From Diogma glabrata (Eukaryota > Arthropoda > Insecta > Diptera > Cylindrotomidae): DNA of 64,000 nucleotides. The position numbers and the translations under genes were made by a program. The notes beneath the pieces are model-generated. The model made no database searches and was not told the DNA's origin. It saw only the letters and a program-made list of their open reading frames with translations. The DNA is taken from the NCBI GenBank assembly GCA_963693315.1, contig OY856186.1, positions 300,562,910-300,626,909 on the forward strand, read 5' to 3'. The first letter of the stretch is position 1. Every line of letters starts with the position of its first letter. Below, in pieces: positions 46,961 through 57,872 of this stretch.

Positions 46961-48092
46961 AATCGTCGCAAAAACAACCAAAAGGCTGTAAAAAAAGCCG
47001 CGCCATGTTTTTCTTTAGCTTGAAACTATCATTTTAACTATAACAAATAAATTCTTGTATCTTATTCTTTACAAAAACTTCTCAAATCATAAAGCACTAG
47101 TTATAAAATTTCTTAATGGCTTTTTGTTTTCTAAACATCTAGCTATATTATATAATTTAAGTAATACTCTAGAATTACATATCATAATTCTAAAATATAT
47201 AATAAATATGCACATTTATTAAAATTTATTTAAGCAGAGGAAATATAATTTATTTTTTTTTCTATAAAAAACCGCTCACTTTCACTTACATATTTCTTGA
47301 ACAAAAACCTTGGCGCGACCTTTTCTTAATATGACAATAAAGCCAACCGCATAGTGACTATGGTTGACTCATAATAAACATTATATTGAAATAACCATTG
47401 ATTAAATAGCAATCTTAAATGAATATCAATGAATGTTAAAATTCAGTACGAAAAGAAATTTATTGATAATGTTATTTCATAGTCATCGTTATATTGTTAT
47501 AGTTGCCATTTGCTAGATATTCTTACAGCAAATCATGTCTTATATAAAATTAAGCATACCGTAATAATATAAAGGGAATTTCAAATAGATTACTATATAC
47601 TTCAGGAAAATTGTAGAAAATATGATACTGACTTAATTAATATAATTAGAAGTCCACTGTTGAATTCATCGGCTTTTCACAGTCGTCTGAAAATAGACCT
47701 TAGGAATGACATTATTAAATTAATTGAGAAAAGGTCGCGCCAAGGTTTTTGTTCAAGAAATATGTAAGTGAAAGTGAGCGGTTTTTTATAGAAAAAAAAA
47801 TAAATTATATTTCCTCTGCTTAAATAAATTTTAATAAATGTGCATATTTATTATATATTTTAGAATTATGATATGTAGTTCTAGAGTATTACTTAAATTA
47901 TATAATATAGCTAGATGTTTAGAAAACAAAAAGCCATTAAGAAATTTTATAACTAGTGCTTTATGATTTGAGAAGTTTTTGTAAAGAATAAGATACAAGA
48001 ATTTATTTGTTATAGTTAAAATGATAGTTTCAAGCTAAAGAAAAACATGGCGCGGCTTTTTTTACAGCCTTTTGGTTGTTTTTGCGACGATT
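46961..48092. mobile_element. fold-back element with 370-bp, nearly identical arms
   Basis: The left arm 46,961-47,330 and right arm 47,723-48,092 are reverse complements over their full 370 bases with very few differences seen by eye (for example TTTTCTTAAT against TTTTCTCAAT at the inner edge and ACATATCATAATTC against a close match). The outer ends are AATCGTCGCAAAAACAACC. The 392-base loop encodes nothing. TTACAAAA occurs shortly outside both ends (46,945 and 48,097) and might be the target duplication. No transposase is present, so mobility would need a helper. Confidence 0.92.
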
Positions 48093-48419
48093 GTTATTAC
48101 AAAAGTTTTAATAGAATCAGAAAAAATATATAAAAATTAAAATTTAGGTTTTTCAACAGAAACGCTAATCTTTAAATTCTAACACTAAATTCATTAATAA
48201 AACTCAATCAAAATATTTCACTTACAGGTATAATTTTTGTGTGAGGAAAACTTTAAAATTTATAATCGAAAGTGATTTCATAATTAAATAACAACAAAAA
48301 GTTTTAAGGTTATTTGTGGTAATCTGTGACCTAGAAATAGAAAAGTTGTTGTAAATCATTGTAATCATCGATTCAATAACCATCTGTTTTTTTATTCAGC
48401 TGTTATTTGTGGCTTTGCT

Positions 48420-48592
48420 ATTAATATTGTTGCAACGATTGATTTATATCATTTTATTGTTATTGTTCATCAATCGCCAGTGATTTTGGCGCAACGATTA
48501 AGTTATGCTATTATTATTCAACAATTACCTGTACATTAGACATAACGATTAAGCTATATTATTACTATCGTTCCACAACCACCGGGTAGCGA
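48420..48592 (+). repeat. roughly 55-60-bp tandem repeats upstream of the RTE element
   Basis: Three imperfect units of the form (G/C)CAACGATT.A, TTAT.TTATTATT, CAACAATCGCC or ATTACC. A further unit (GAACAACAATCGCTTGGAAC then GCAACGATTGATTG) lies at 51,777-51,825 just past the RTE end. Confidence 0.7.
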
Positions 48593-49007
48593 AATCCGAA
48601 ATTGGATGTCCACGCCGTACTAATGTCGACAGAATTAGGTTATGGTATCCGAGACAATCAGGGCAAAGACCTCTTAGTCAATGACGCTACATCACGGCAA
48701 GTTGATGCCTTTGAAGTAATGCGACCCAAGCGTCTGTTCTCCATGTTAGAGGCGGTGGGAGCGGGCGTCTCTCTTGGATCATGCGGCTCGCTATATAAAC
48801 GTGTAAAAAGGTTGTTTCTGGTAACCTCAAGATGCAGAACGGACCCATTCACGACAATTTGGGTTTGGCCTAAGGTTAACACCCTAACCCCGGAAAGACT
48901 ATTTTATTAAATTCGGAAATCAGAGAAAGAATAACAGAACCGGACAAAACAACAGAATTTTACCTCGACGTGAAAAAGGAGCAGACTACCGAATCGAAAC
49001 GTAGAAT

Positions 49008-49856
49008 GTGCGCAGCCTGAAAAATCCTGATGCTTTTATAAGGCTAGAAACAGAGGTTGAGAGGTATAGGATGGATATCATAGCTTTGCAAGAAATTAGA
49101 CAGCCAATAATCCGAAAACAAGATTCGCATAGTCACTCTTTATACTGTAGTGGTTATCCCTCTCGAAGAGAATTTTCTACTGGTTTTCTTGTTGGTGCAC
49201 GCATTAAATAAGCCGTGATGAAATTCATCCCGGTCAATGAGAGGATCTGCTACCTACGAGTACGTGGAACAATACTTAATATTTTGGAACGATATAACAA
49301 TATTTTCGTATTGCCGTGCATGCACCTACTGAAGATAAGACCGTCGACCAGAAGGATATTTTCTACATAGCACTGGAAGAGGTTATGAAACAAACACCAT
49401 CACGCGGCTTCATTATGGTTCTTGGAGACTTTAATGGGCAGGTTGGAAGAGATACCTCTTATGGAAGTGTGGTGGGCCCCAACAGCCTGCATTTGAATGC
49501 GAATGATAATGCTGAAAGAATGACTGGGTTTGCATTATCAAATAATTTGAGAATTGCCAGTATGTTTGTTCCGCATCGATCGATTCATAAGCAGACTTGG
49601 GTCTCACTAAATGGAAACACTCGAAATCAAATTGATCACGTGCTAGTAACAGCACGTTTCTTTTCAAGTAATCTGGATGTGCGATCCTTTAGAGGTGTAT
49701 ACATTGGAATTAATCATTTCCTTGTATATGCTAAAATAAGGTTCTACTTTCCAAATCCAGGCATTCCAAGATTCAATCAACGGAAACGTTTTAACATCTC
49801 ATCACTAAAAAATGCTGGAAGGAAAAGAGATATCAAAAGCATATTGCTGGAACGTT
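49008..49856 (+). pseudogene. RTE-type APE endonuclease domain
   Basis: Two open parts (49,008-49,211 and 49,316-49,858), linked by sequence reading AVMKFIPVNERICYLRVRGT, form one endonuclease domain. MDIIALQEIRQP carries the catalytic E, followed by the GTGFLV-like STGFLVGARI. Then come MHAPTEDKTVDQKDIFY, MVLGDFNGQVGR, NDNAERMTGFALSNNLRIAS, IHKQTWVSLNGNTRNQIDHV and SFRGVYIGINHFLVYAKIR. In active RTE endonucleases the last motif is SDH; here it is INH, so a catalytic D is lost. The domain would nick target DNA in target-primed reverse transcription. Confidence 0.88.
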
Positions 49857-50291
49857 GAAGAAATAAGAAGCCATTAATGGAGACGTCGATAAGTCATGGT
49901 ATTTTCTCAAAGATGTTGATTTAAGCGCTGCTGAGGGATTACTTAGACGACCACAAACCCACTCCAAGAAACCATGGATGGATCAGGCATGTCTTGACGA
50001 TATGTTATACAAAAGAGATTGCTATCTAAAATGTCTACAAGGACGCAACACCAGGTCTACGAAGGAGAACTGTAAACAGGCAAACAAGCCGTTACAAATC
50101 TATGCAGACGAATGAAGAGAGAAAGATGGAACAGAAAGTGTGAGGAGATTGAAAGCTTCAATAAGGAACATCAATCGCGTAACTTCTTTCAACAGATTAA
50201 AGACATTAAAGAAGGGACCTCAAACTTGATCGACAGCTATTCAAAACAAAGATGGGGAGCTACAAGTATACCTTAAAAATAATTTTGATGC

Positions 50292-51640
50292 TTGAGCCGC
50301 AACTTAAGTGACCAGCAACAAATCGGGCGACGAGCAAAGCTTATTTGTGCGTCAAAGGTAAATGCAGACGAACCAACCAAAGAGGAATTAAAAGCAGCGC
50401 TGTCCAAATTAAAATGCAATAAAGCACATGGTATCGACGATATAAATTCCGAAATGATTGTACATGGTGGTGAAACTCTATCCTTAAGATTGTTTGAACT
50501 TGCTCAAATGATCTGGCGGACTAAAACCATGCCATAGGACTGGAACTTAGCTATGCTGATACCAATCCATAAAAAAGGTAATCGCTTGCAATGTGCAAAC
50601 TACAGAGAAATCGCTCTACTCTGCACAGCATATAAGATCTTTTCATACCTTTGCTAGCCAAAATCAATCCTTTTGCTGAACAACTATTTGGAGAATATCA
50701 GTGTGGCATCCAGCAATGCCCAGGTACCACCGATGCACTTTCCTCGATAAGGATGATTTTGGAAAAGTGTCAAGAGCTCAACATACCTGTGTACCAACTC
50801 TTCATTGATTTCAAGCAAGCATATGACTCTCTTGAACGAGAAACTCTAAGGTATGCTCTGATAAGCTGGTTTCACTATGCAAAACGACAGCATAGACTTC
50901 TCAATGCTGTGTACGAGTAGAGAACGAAATATCGAAGCTCTTTAAAGTCGACTCCGGGTTAAGACAAGGTGATGCTATCTATCTCTTCTTTACTCTTTAA
51001 TCTAGCCTTGAAATATGTGTGTCGTCAAAAGGAACTACCGACTAACAACAATATCTTGTCAATAAACTCAGTACAGATGATCGCGTACGCTGATGATGTT
51101 GTCATCCTCGGCGAAAGTGAAGCTGTTATGAGTGAGACTTTCAAGTCGCTTGAGAGTGGTGCTAGAAAAATTGGTCTTCAAATCAACTACGATAAAACCA
51201 AACATATGAATGTTTCAAGAGAGGCTGAGAAGAAAGATTTGATGTGCGGCGATGAACGAATTGAGGGAGTTGAATCTTTAAAATATTTGGGATTAATGCT
51301 TGACTCAAACAACAGCATACTTACAGATATTAAAGCTCAAATCGCTGCGGGTAATCGAACTTTCTACTCAATTAAACCTATTCTTGGATCACCGTATGTA
51401 TCCGCTAACACCCAACTCAAGTTATACAAGACGTTGATTAGATCGGTGGTGATGTATGGGTCACAAATGTGGACCTTTACACAAAATGACGAATCACATT
51501 TATATCTGTATTTGAGCGTAAGATCCTATACGCTACATTTTTGGTCCACAGACGATGGAGAGTACAGAACGCGATATAACTTTGAGATCAGATGCCTGCC
51601 TGATGGTCCAGATATATACTCCCCAGGAAGTAAGCGATAG
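50292..51640 (+). pseudogene. RTE-type reverse transcriptase
   Basis: Three main open parts: 50,292-50,537, 50,651-50,920 and 50,969-51,640. Motifs in order are EPTKEELKAALSKLKCNKAH with GIDDINSEM, LIPIHKKGNRLQCANYREIA (RT 1-2), YQCGIQQCPGTTDAL, YQLFIDFKQAYDSL (motif A, catalytic D), SLLFNLALKYV after a damaged G.RQGD box, and MIAYADDVVILGES (motif C, YADD intact). The thumb LYKTLIRSVVMYGSQMWTFT ends the third part, followed by DGEYRTRYNFEIRCLPDGPD. Stops at 50,535, 50,918 and 51,638 and frameshifts prevent a single product. Confidence 0.9.
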
Positions 51641-51984
51641 GACGTAATAAACGACCTTAAAAAAATCGGCTGCCAAGGTAATTATGTCGCTGTTGCAAGC
51701 GACCGTGGTGAATATTCGAAGTTGATTAGCTTGGAAACGCTCTTACATTGAGCATGAACGCCACAAAAAAAATTATTATGTTTGAACAACAATCGCTTGG
51801 AACTTTGACGCAACGATTGATTGCCGTGAACCCAGATTTTAGTCACTATGGCTAGCTAATGTTGAAGAAGTATGGAGGTATGGACCAACTACAAATAATG
51901 GGGTGAGTGAAACATTTTAAATGTTCCCTATTCTTTGTGCATTTGAGTCGGTTATCTTTTGAAATTTTTGTGTGTAATTCAGCA

Positions 51985-52065
51985 TTTGTGATGGGCTGAG
52001 GAGACGTATTCGAACTCACAGACTGAGACGAGCTGGAGTTTAAATCTCAAGGCACGCAACTCTTG
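51985..52065 (+). mobile_element. tRNA-like SINE head or tRNA relic
   Basis: TGGGCTGAGGAGACG fits an A box region and GGAGTTTAAATCTCA a B box, about 45 bases apart. There is no matching acceptor stem. The following TCAGGAGCACACGGCG is unique in the window. Confidence 0.4.
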
Positions 52066-52109
52066 GCATGTTCCTGACTGTGCTCCCATTATCAGGAGCA
52101 CACGGCGTT

Positions 52110-53585
52110 TATTACACGTTTTATAAATTTTGAATAACTTAATCATTGTTATTAAGACAGGCTCAAAAAAATTAAATAATAACTTAAGTCACGAAATAGG
52201 ACCGATCGTTACAACTTAATTCAACTTCTGTTATATTGTATGCAACACTTTATATTTTAAATCAACGTCATTTTACTATCAGGACACATATGTATAACTG
52301 TATTTGCCACATAGCGAATTAGTCTAAATACGATTTTCAGAAAATATGTTATTCCATAAAAAAATATTCAATTGATGTACTAACAATCTCTTTAACCTTA
52401 AAATATTTAATGAGTCCAAGCCATTCATCAACATTAAAATAAAATACTTTTGTATAGACCAATTCTAGCCCTGCTAGACATCAACAGTATCACTAAATAT
52501 TAAGAAATAGACCTTTATTCTCAAAGAAAATAGAATGAAAGAAAAACATAAATAAAAATTAAAAAATTATCTTATTTTACAAACGCTAAGATATGAAAAT
52601 AAAAGTAAATAAGTAAAAGTTTTTTCTTTTAAACTTTTTTTGTCTGATTTTAATGTGATGTCGTTTAATGTAATTTATTTTATTATTAATTTAAAAGCAC
52701 CCACCTGGATCGTGTTCTACATGCAAAGATACATAGGAGACAACAACGAAGAAAAATCTAAAGGGTAGAAATATTTCCTAATTCGGAGCTTTCGTAAGTA
52801 AACAGGGTTGATTCATGTAAATAAATATACAGAAAGTTTTATAAAAAGTTTAAATAGGCATAGATACAAGAATTATGATTATAAATTTGTTGGGTTAATT
52901 TAATGGAGAATTTTTGTCAGAAATGATTATTTGATGATTTGCTTAATTGCAAAAGTTTTGTCTGTATGAATACAAATTGTGTTTGTAATTACATTAAATT
53001 CATGTTGAGAGACTATTATTAACCATTATTATGTTTTTTACCAAAGGGGATGTTTTTCGGGCGGGAATTGTTGCCACTAGGAAGAATACGTTAAAATGTT
53101 TTTCTGTATTGGAGGTTATGAAAATTCAAACCTCAGTACTGATTCTTTTGAGTGATGTATTCTTCTGTGTGATTTTAAAGATGTTCTAATCTGCTTTTTC
53201 AAAACGGATTCTTCAAATTTTAACACTACATTCTACTTAGAAAATTCTTCAACTGTTTTCGAATGATTTGGTTATACCAAATTAAGACTTGCTGTAACGG
53301 TGTTGACTCTAATTTGATGCGTGTACAAAAAAAATTCTATTACCTACTATGCCTTACATAGCCCGAATGGGCATAAATATAAATTCAACTAATCTGATTG
53401 TGGGGACGTCTTATACCCTGAAAATGTATCTGGGTCGGGCTTTGAGGTTTGTTGTGAGAAAGAAAACGCAACGCGTCACTACGATTTATATATTTGGCAT
53501 GACAGATTCCAAACCCTCTCATAGCTTCATGAGTCAACTAATACGGGACGTTGCCGATCTACCGAATAATTTTCCCTCTGATGAT
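52110..53585. other. AT-rich spacer
   Basis: No gene recognised. The open frame 53,349-53,630 (93 codons, plus strand) lies partly against the end of the minus-strand gypsy relic and shows no motif. It may be antisense to further decayed element sequence. Confidence 0.4.
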
Positions 53586-53589
53586 TTTA

Positions 53590-54540
53590 GGGGAAACTTG
53601 GCTGAGAACCGTTTCGTGTTATCACTTTGAGAAAAATTTCGAACAAAAACTGTTTGCATTCGTTCTTTTTTATGACACGAAATCGCAAATTATAACGAGG
53701 AACACTTCTATCATATGCTGTTCTTAGATTGCTTATAACTGTTTCTTGAATCAAAGAGAAACGATAGAATAAATTAATCAAATTGGAAACCAGGAACAGA
53801 ACAAAGTAGTTTATATGCTGAGCTAGAAGATACATTATCACATATGGAGGGGGAACTGTGTAGAATCGTATATCATATTACACAACGAAATTTTAATTTG
53901 GAAACGTGAAGGTAGGTCGTGAAGGTAGGACGTGAAGGTCTTGGTTCGATCTTTTTTTAAAAGAAACGAATCGCTGCATTGCGGTAAATATGTGACGAAC
54001 GCCGTATTTTGTAAAGAATTGTTTAAATTTTGTAAATTTAAAAGAATATTCGTTATCTGAAACAATATACTCGAGTTCAAGCTCAACAGTTGGGTTGCAA
54101 AGAGGTTCGATCAAAACATTTCGTGAAAAATGATCGAGAACAATAAATATATGCAAATGTAATCCTTTTTACCACAGACATGCTCCAAGACAATCTAGGT
54201 ACAGTTTTTGAAATGGGAGGAAATTATATAAACCACAGGTGGTCGTAAAGTGATTTTATTGGCTTTTCTGCTCTTGACCGTATCGCAGTTGGCAACATAG
54301 TTTTTGACATCAGCTTGAATTTTAAAGCAATAATACTGCCATCTTAGGACCTCTAAAGGTTTTGCGGCTGCAGTATCCGCTGAGAACGCTAAATTAGGAG
54401 CTCGCTGAATGAAAACATTTAGATGGGGTTTAGGAATGACAGGTTTCCAATGAAGGATATGCCCATCTATGGGTTGATAATTTTCAAATAAGCTTAAAAT
54501 GTATAGAGATTTTTTATACATTTTAAATTAGATCAGCATC
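53590..54540 (-). pseudogene. Ty3/gypsy integrase relic (zinc-binding, core and C-terminal parts)
   Basis: On the minus strand three overlapping open parts give an integrase in order. VLRWQYYCFKIQADVKNYVA with NCDTVKSRKAN is the end of the HHCC zinc domain (usual C...C: the second C is V). HIFIVLDHFSRNVLIEPL and EYIVSDNEYSFKFTKFKQFF with TKYGVRHIFTA are the DDE core (D of LDHF and D of SDN present). SNLRTAYDRSVPRYNLRFRV is the post-core RYNLR.R motif. The order matches gypsy elements, and frameshifts separate the parts. No LTR was found. It is an independent relic from the plus-strand one at 23 kb. Confidence 0.82.
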
Positions 54541-54544
54541 ATAC

Positions 54545-55760
54545 AACCAAAACAGTTGCGCTATGATAAGGAAACTTAAACAAAACCTTAAAAATGAGCA
54601 TTTCCAAACTTTTACAAAAAGATGACCTCACACATTTAACCAACCAACCAAAATCTTCCCTATAGATTATACAAATACATCAATCTTAAATTATTTGTTC
54701 AATACTGATATTATTTCGAGTTTATGTATCATTTACCATCGTAATATCGGTATAACATTCCAATATTGATTTCAGAAGATGAATTGAATCCAATATCCTA
54801 AGACACATAGAAATAAATCCAAATTCTATCAATTAATCTTCCGACAGACGATAGAAGAAATAACATACCATACAACCATAAAATTCTTTTACATTAAATT
54901 ATAATTAAATCGTAATAAATAGAAATAGAAAAACTTTATTCAATCATTTTCCTAATAATATTAGATTTAAGAAGGAAAATAAAAACTGCAACAACAACAA
55001 AGTAATAGAAAACTTTTTAATATCGATTGTCAGCTTTTATATTTTCAAATTAATTTTGACCTTTCTCCATGTTAATTTACACAAAAGTTTCTTTAATATT
55101 GTATCACATTCGTAGTGGGGTGATGTAGTGGATGGGTAGATATGGTTGATTTTATATCTAGAAACGTATATATAAGTAGAATGATGTTTGTGGGTACACA
55201 AATGTTGCTTCTTTGTAAATGTTATCAAATTGTGTATATTCTGTGTTTAATCAATCAAATCCTTTTTATGCTATATACGATGAAAAACAAAAAACTCATT
55301 TGTTGTAGCTTAAGGAAGTTTTTCTTTCTTTGGGTTTTACTTTGAATTGAATTAATTTTTCATTTAAGATTTATTTTTATTTTCAATTGATTGCTCTTTT
55401 TTGGATCGATTAAGATAGATATTAAATGTTTTGTTGTAAATTAGTTTTATAACAGGTGTATGAAATTTATTGAGTATATAAAAGTTAGATAAATGAAGAT
55501 GTATAGAAAAAATATATATGACTATATAGTTTGACATAATAAAGAATATTAATGTGTAATACGATGTTATTAAAATTGGTCGATCCTCATAATGTCATTG
55601 CACAACAGATATGATTCTGTTTTACCTGAATATGCTAAAAAGAGAAGAAAAGAAAAGTATGTATAAATGTTTTAGTTAGTTTAGTATATCTTAAATTTGC
55701 AATACTCAGACAAAAAGGCTAAAATAGACAACTAACGAAAACCAGATATAATTTAAGACA
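54545..55760. other. AT-rich spacer
   Basis: Nothing recognised on either strand. Confidence 0.4.
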
Positions 55761-55765
55761 GTTTT

Positions 55766-55812
55766 AAGTGTTCCGTACTTTAAAAAATAAAAATGGAACC
55801 CTTATGGTGAGA
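55766..55812 (+). repeat. GTTCCGTACTTT repeat, copy 2
   Basis: GTTCCGTACTTTAAAAAATA and GGAACCCTTATGGTGAGAC parallel 46,224-46,265. Confidence 0.5.
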
Positions 55813-56535
55813 CCTCGGTGTCCGTCGAATTTCCGCATAATCTATTTTCTCACAAACTATAAGTGTTATCAACAAGAAATTTTCAACAGTTATAAAATAT
55901 TTGTTTGTTCAACCCTACTAAAAACAACTTACAAATATTTTTATGGTTAAAATTAAAATTAAAATGTTATTTGGAGGGCATTGGGAGACGAAATTTAAAA
56001 AAAAATTCAGGCCAACTTCGACATGTTATATGTAAAGTGATTTTTTTTCTAGTCCGAAAAATTTTGTTTCGTAATTTTTCCCCACTCAGTTTTCGACTTA
56101 GTTTTAAAAATTACAAGAGAAAAAAATCCGAGCGGCATGATGTCCGATAGAAATAGGTAGGTTGCGAAATCAGACAGTTTTGTGTACAAGTAGAATTGGA
56201 TGTATCAGATTAATTTAAACAAAACATACTAATTACAAACACATATCGAACAAATTTTAAAAAGTAAATTAGCTACATATAAGCAAAACTTTATCTATGC
56301 AATTTTGCAACAAAAAAATATTAAATCTACCACACATGTGACATGACACAACATATGTGTGGACACTATATGAAAAACACACGGCACAGACGTACTCTAT
56401 ATCATATGTCGTGCAATTACTGCAAAATATCAAAATAGTTTATTTCTAAGAAAAAAAAATAATTTCTTCTATTCAAATATTTTATTTTTTTTTCTCATTG
56501 ATTGTTATAAGGTTTTTGCGAATTGTTGTTGTTGG
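55813..56535. other. AT-rich spacer
   Basis: Nothing recognised. ACACATGTGACATGACACAA and nearby CATATGTGTGG form weak dyads near 56,335-56,360. Confidence 0.35.
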
Positions 56536-56539
56536 GGAT

Positions 56540-57510
56540 TGTTGCAAACTTTTTGTTGAAGCCAACAAGTCAAAAACCTCTAACTGCAGATGTCTATATT
56601 TAAAAGAAACGGATTAAAATGTTTCTACAGATTCTAAATTTATGAAGTTTTTAAAAATATTATTATCCAAACAGCCGTTATAACGGTTTAAAAAAAACTT
56701 TTTTTTCTAGTAGAATGCCTCTAGTTTCTTAACCATGAGTCGGATTTTGCTGATTTACGATTTCGTCCAAGATATTAATACAACACATATTTTTAGAAAC
56801 ATTTTTTTGATTTGGCTTCACAAATGCGACCGTGATAGTGCCGCTTGATTCAAGCGCATTGTGTGTTTTACAATCTTTTTTGTTGGAGTGGAGCCGCTCA
56901 CTCAGAAACCTCTAACTGCAGAGGTCTATTTTTAAAATAAATTGATAAAAAAGATTTTAAAGATTCTAAATTTATGAAGTTTTAAAAATATTAGTATCCA
57001 AACGACCGTTATAACGGTTCTAAAAAACAGACTTTTTCCTAGTATAAAGTCTCTAGTTTCTTAACCATGTGTCGGATTTTGCTGATTTACGAACTTGCTT
57101 AAGATATCAATAAAACACATATTTTTATAAAAGGTTTTTGATCCGGCTCTACAAATGCGACCGTGAGAGTGCCGGTTGTTTCAAAAAAAATTTTTTTTGC
57201 AAACTTTTTTGTTTTAGCCACTCACTCAGGAACCTCTAACTGCAGGGGTCAACTTTTAGTATAAATTGATAAAAAAGATTCTAAAGATTCTAAATTTGTT
57301 AATTTTTTTTAAATATTAGCATCCAGACGGACGTTATAACGGTTTTAAAAATTCAATTTTTTTTAGTAAAAACCTCTAGTTTCTTAACCACGTATCGGAT
57401 TTTGCTGATTCACGAACTTGTTCAAGACATTAGTAGAACACACATGTACAGAAAATTTTTTTGATCTTGCTCAACAAATACGACCGTGAGAGTGCCGGTC
57501 GTTTTCGTTA
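56540..57510 (+). repeat. satellite array, three monomers of about 325-332 bp
   Basis: The landmark AACCTCTAACTGCAG occurs at 56,575, 56,907 and 57,231. Each monomer continues with GATTCTAAATTT, the dyad CCGTTATAACGG (ACGTTATAACGG in the third), CTCTAGTTTCTTAACCA, TCGGATTTTGCTGATT and GCGACCGTGA.AGTGCCG. The monomers differ by numerous substitutions, so the array is old or a degraded edge of a larger one. Confidence 0.88.
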
Positions 57511-57534
57511 TATCTCATATCGTTTATATATTAT

Positions 57535-57620
57535 ATATACTAGCGGGACCCGACGTGCTTTGCTACGCCTATAAATAAAGTTTGTGTGTATACATTTTGT
57601 TGACATAGTAGCAATAATTT
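57535..57620 (+). repeat. CTAGCGGGACCCG repeat scrap
   Basis: ACTAGCGGGACCCGACGTGC followed by TTTGCTACGCC is, from memory, the head of a family common in arthropod genomes. Only one copy is in the window, so this is not tested. Confidence 0.3.
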
Positions 57621-57872
57621 CAAAGAGTGAGAGATGATGGATAAGAAATGATTTTCTATTTTTTTTTTAAATATATATATGTAAAAGGATCAGCACTATA
57701 GTTGATCAGTAAAATATAAAAAATTAGTATTATATATAAAACAAAGGATATATAAAAAATGCGCGATCAAATAAGTTTTCAGGTGTGTAAGGTTTCAGGT
57801 GTGTCTCTATATAGAACATTTTACGGAACAAAAATCGATTCACAAATTTTCACAGTGCTCATACGGTTTAAT

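Larger units (their letters stand above)
48600..51770 (+). mobile_element. RTE-clade LINE, decayed but nearly full length
   Basis: About 3.2 kb with endonuclease then reverse transcriptase in the RTE order, in several frames. The 5' part (48,602-48,910 open) encodes no motif I know and may be 5' UTR. The coding part starts by joining TGQNNRILPRREKGADYRIET to NVRSLKNPDAF at about 48,935-49,030. The connecting part (49,860-50,290) shows KPWMDQACLDDMLYKRDCYL across frames. The element ends near 51,770, just before another unit of the upstream tandem repeat. Many stops show it is dead. Confidence 0.88.

Noticed and set aside
49431..49667. Minus-strand 78-codon frame
   Set aside because: It is antisense to the RTE endonuclease, which has clear motifs on the plus strand.
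53349..53630. 93-codon open frame
   Set aside because: No recognisable motif, overlaps the end of a minus-strand gypsy relic, and no start context or partner supports a real gene.
56540..57510. CRISPR-like regular repeats
   Set aside because: The repeats are long contiguous monomers without unique spacers; this is satellite DNA and the genome is eukaryotic.
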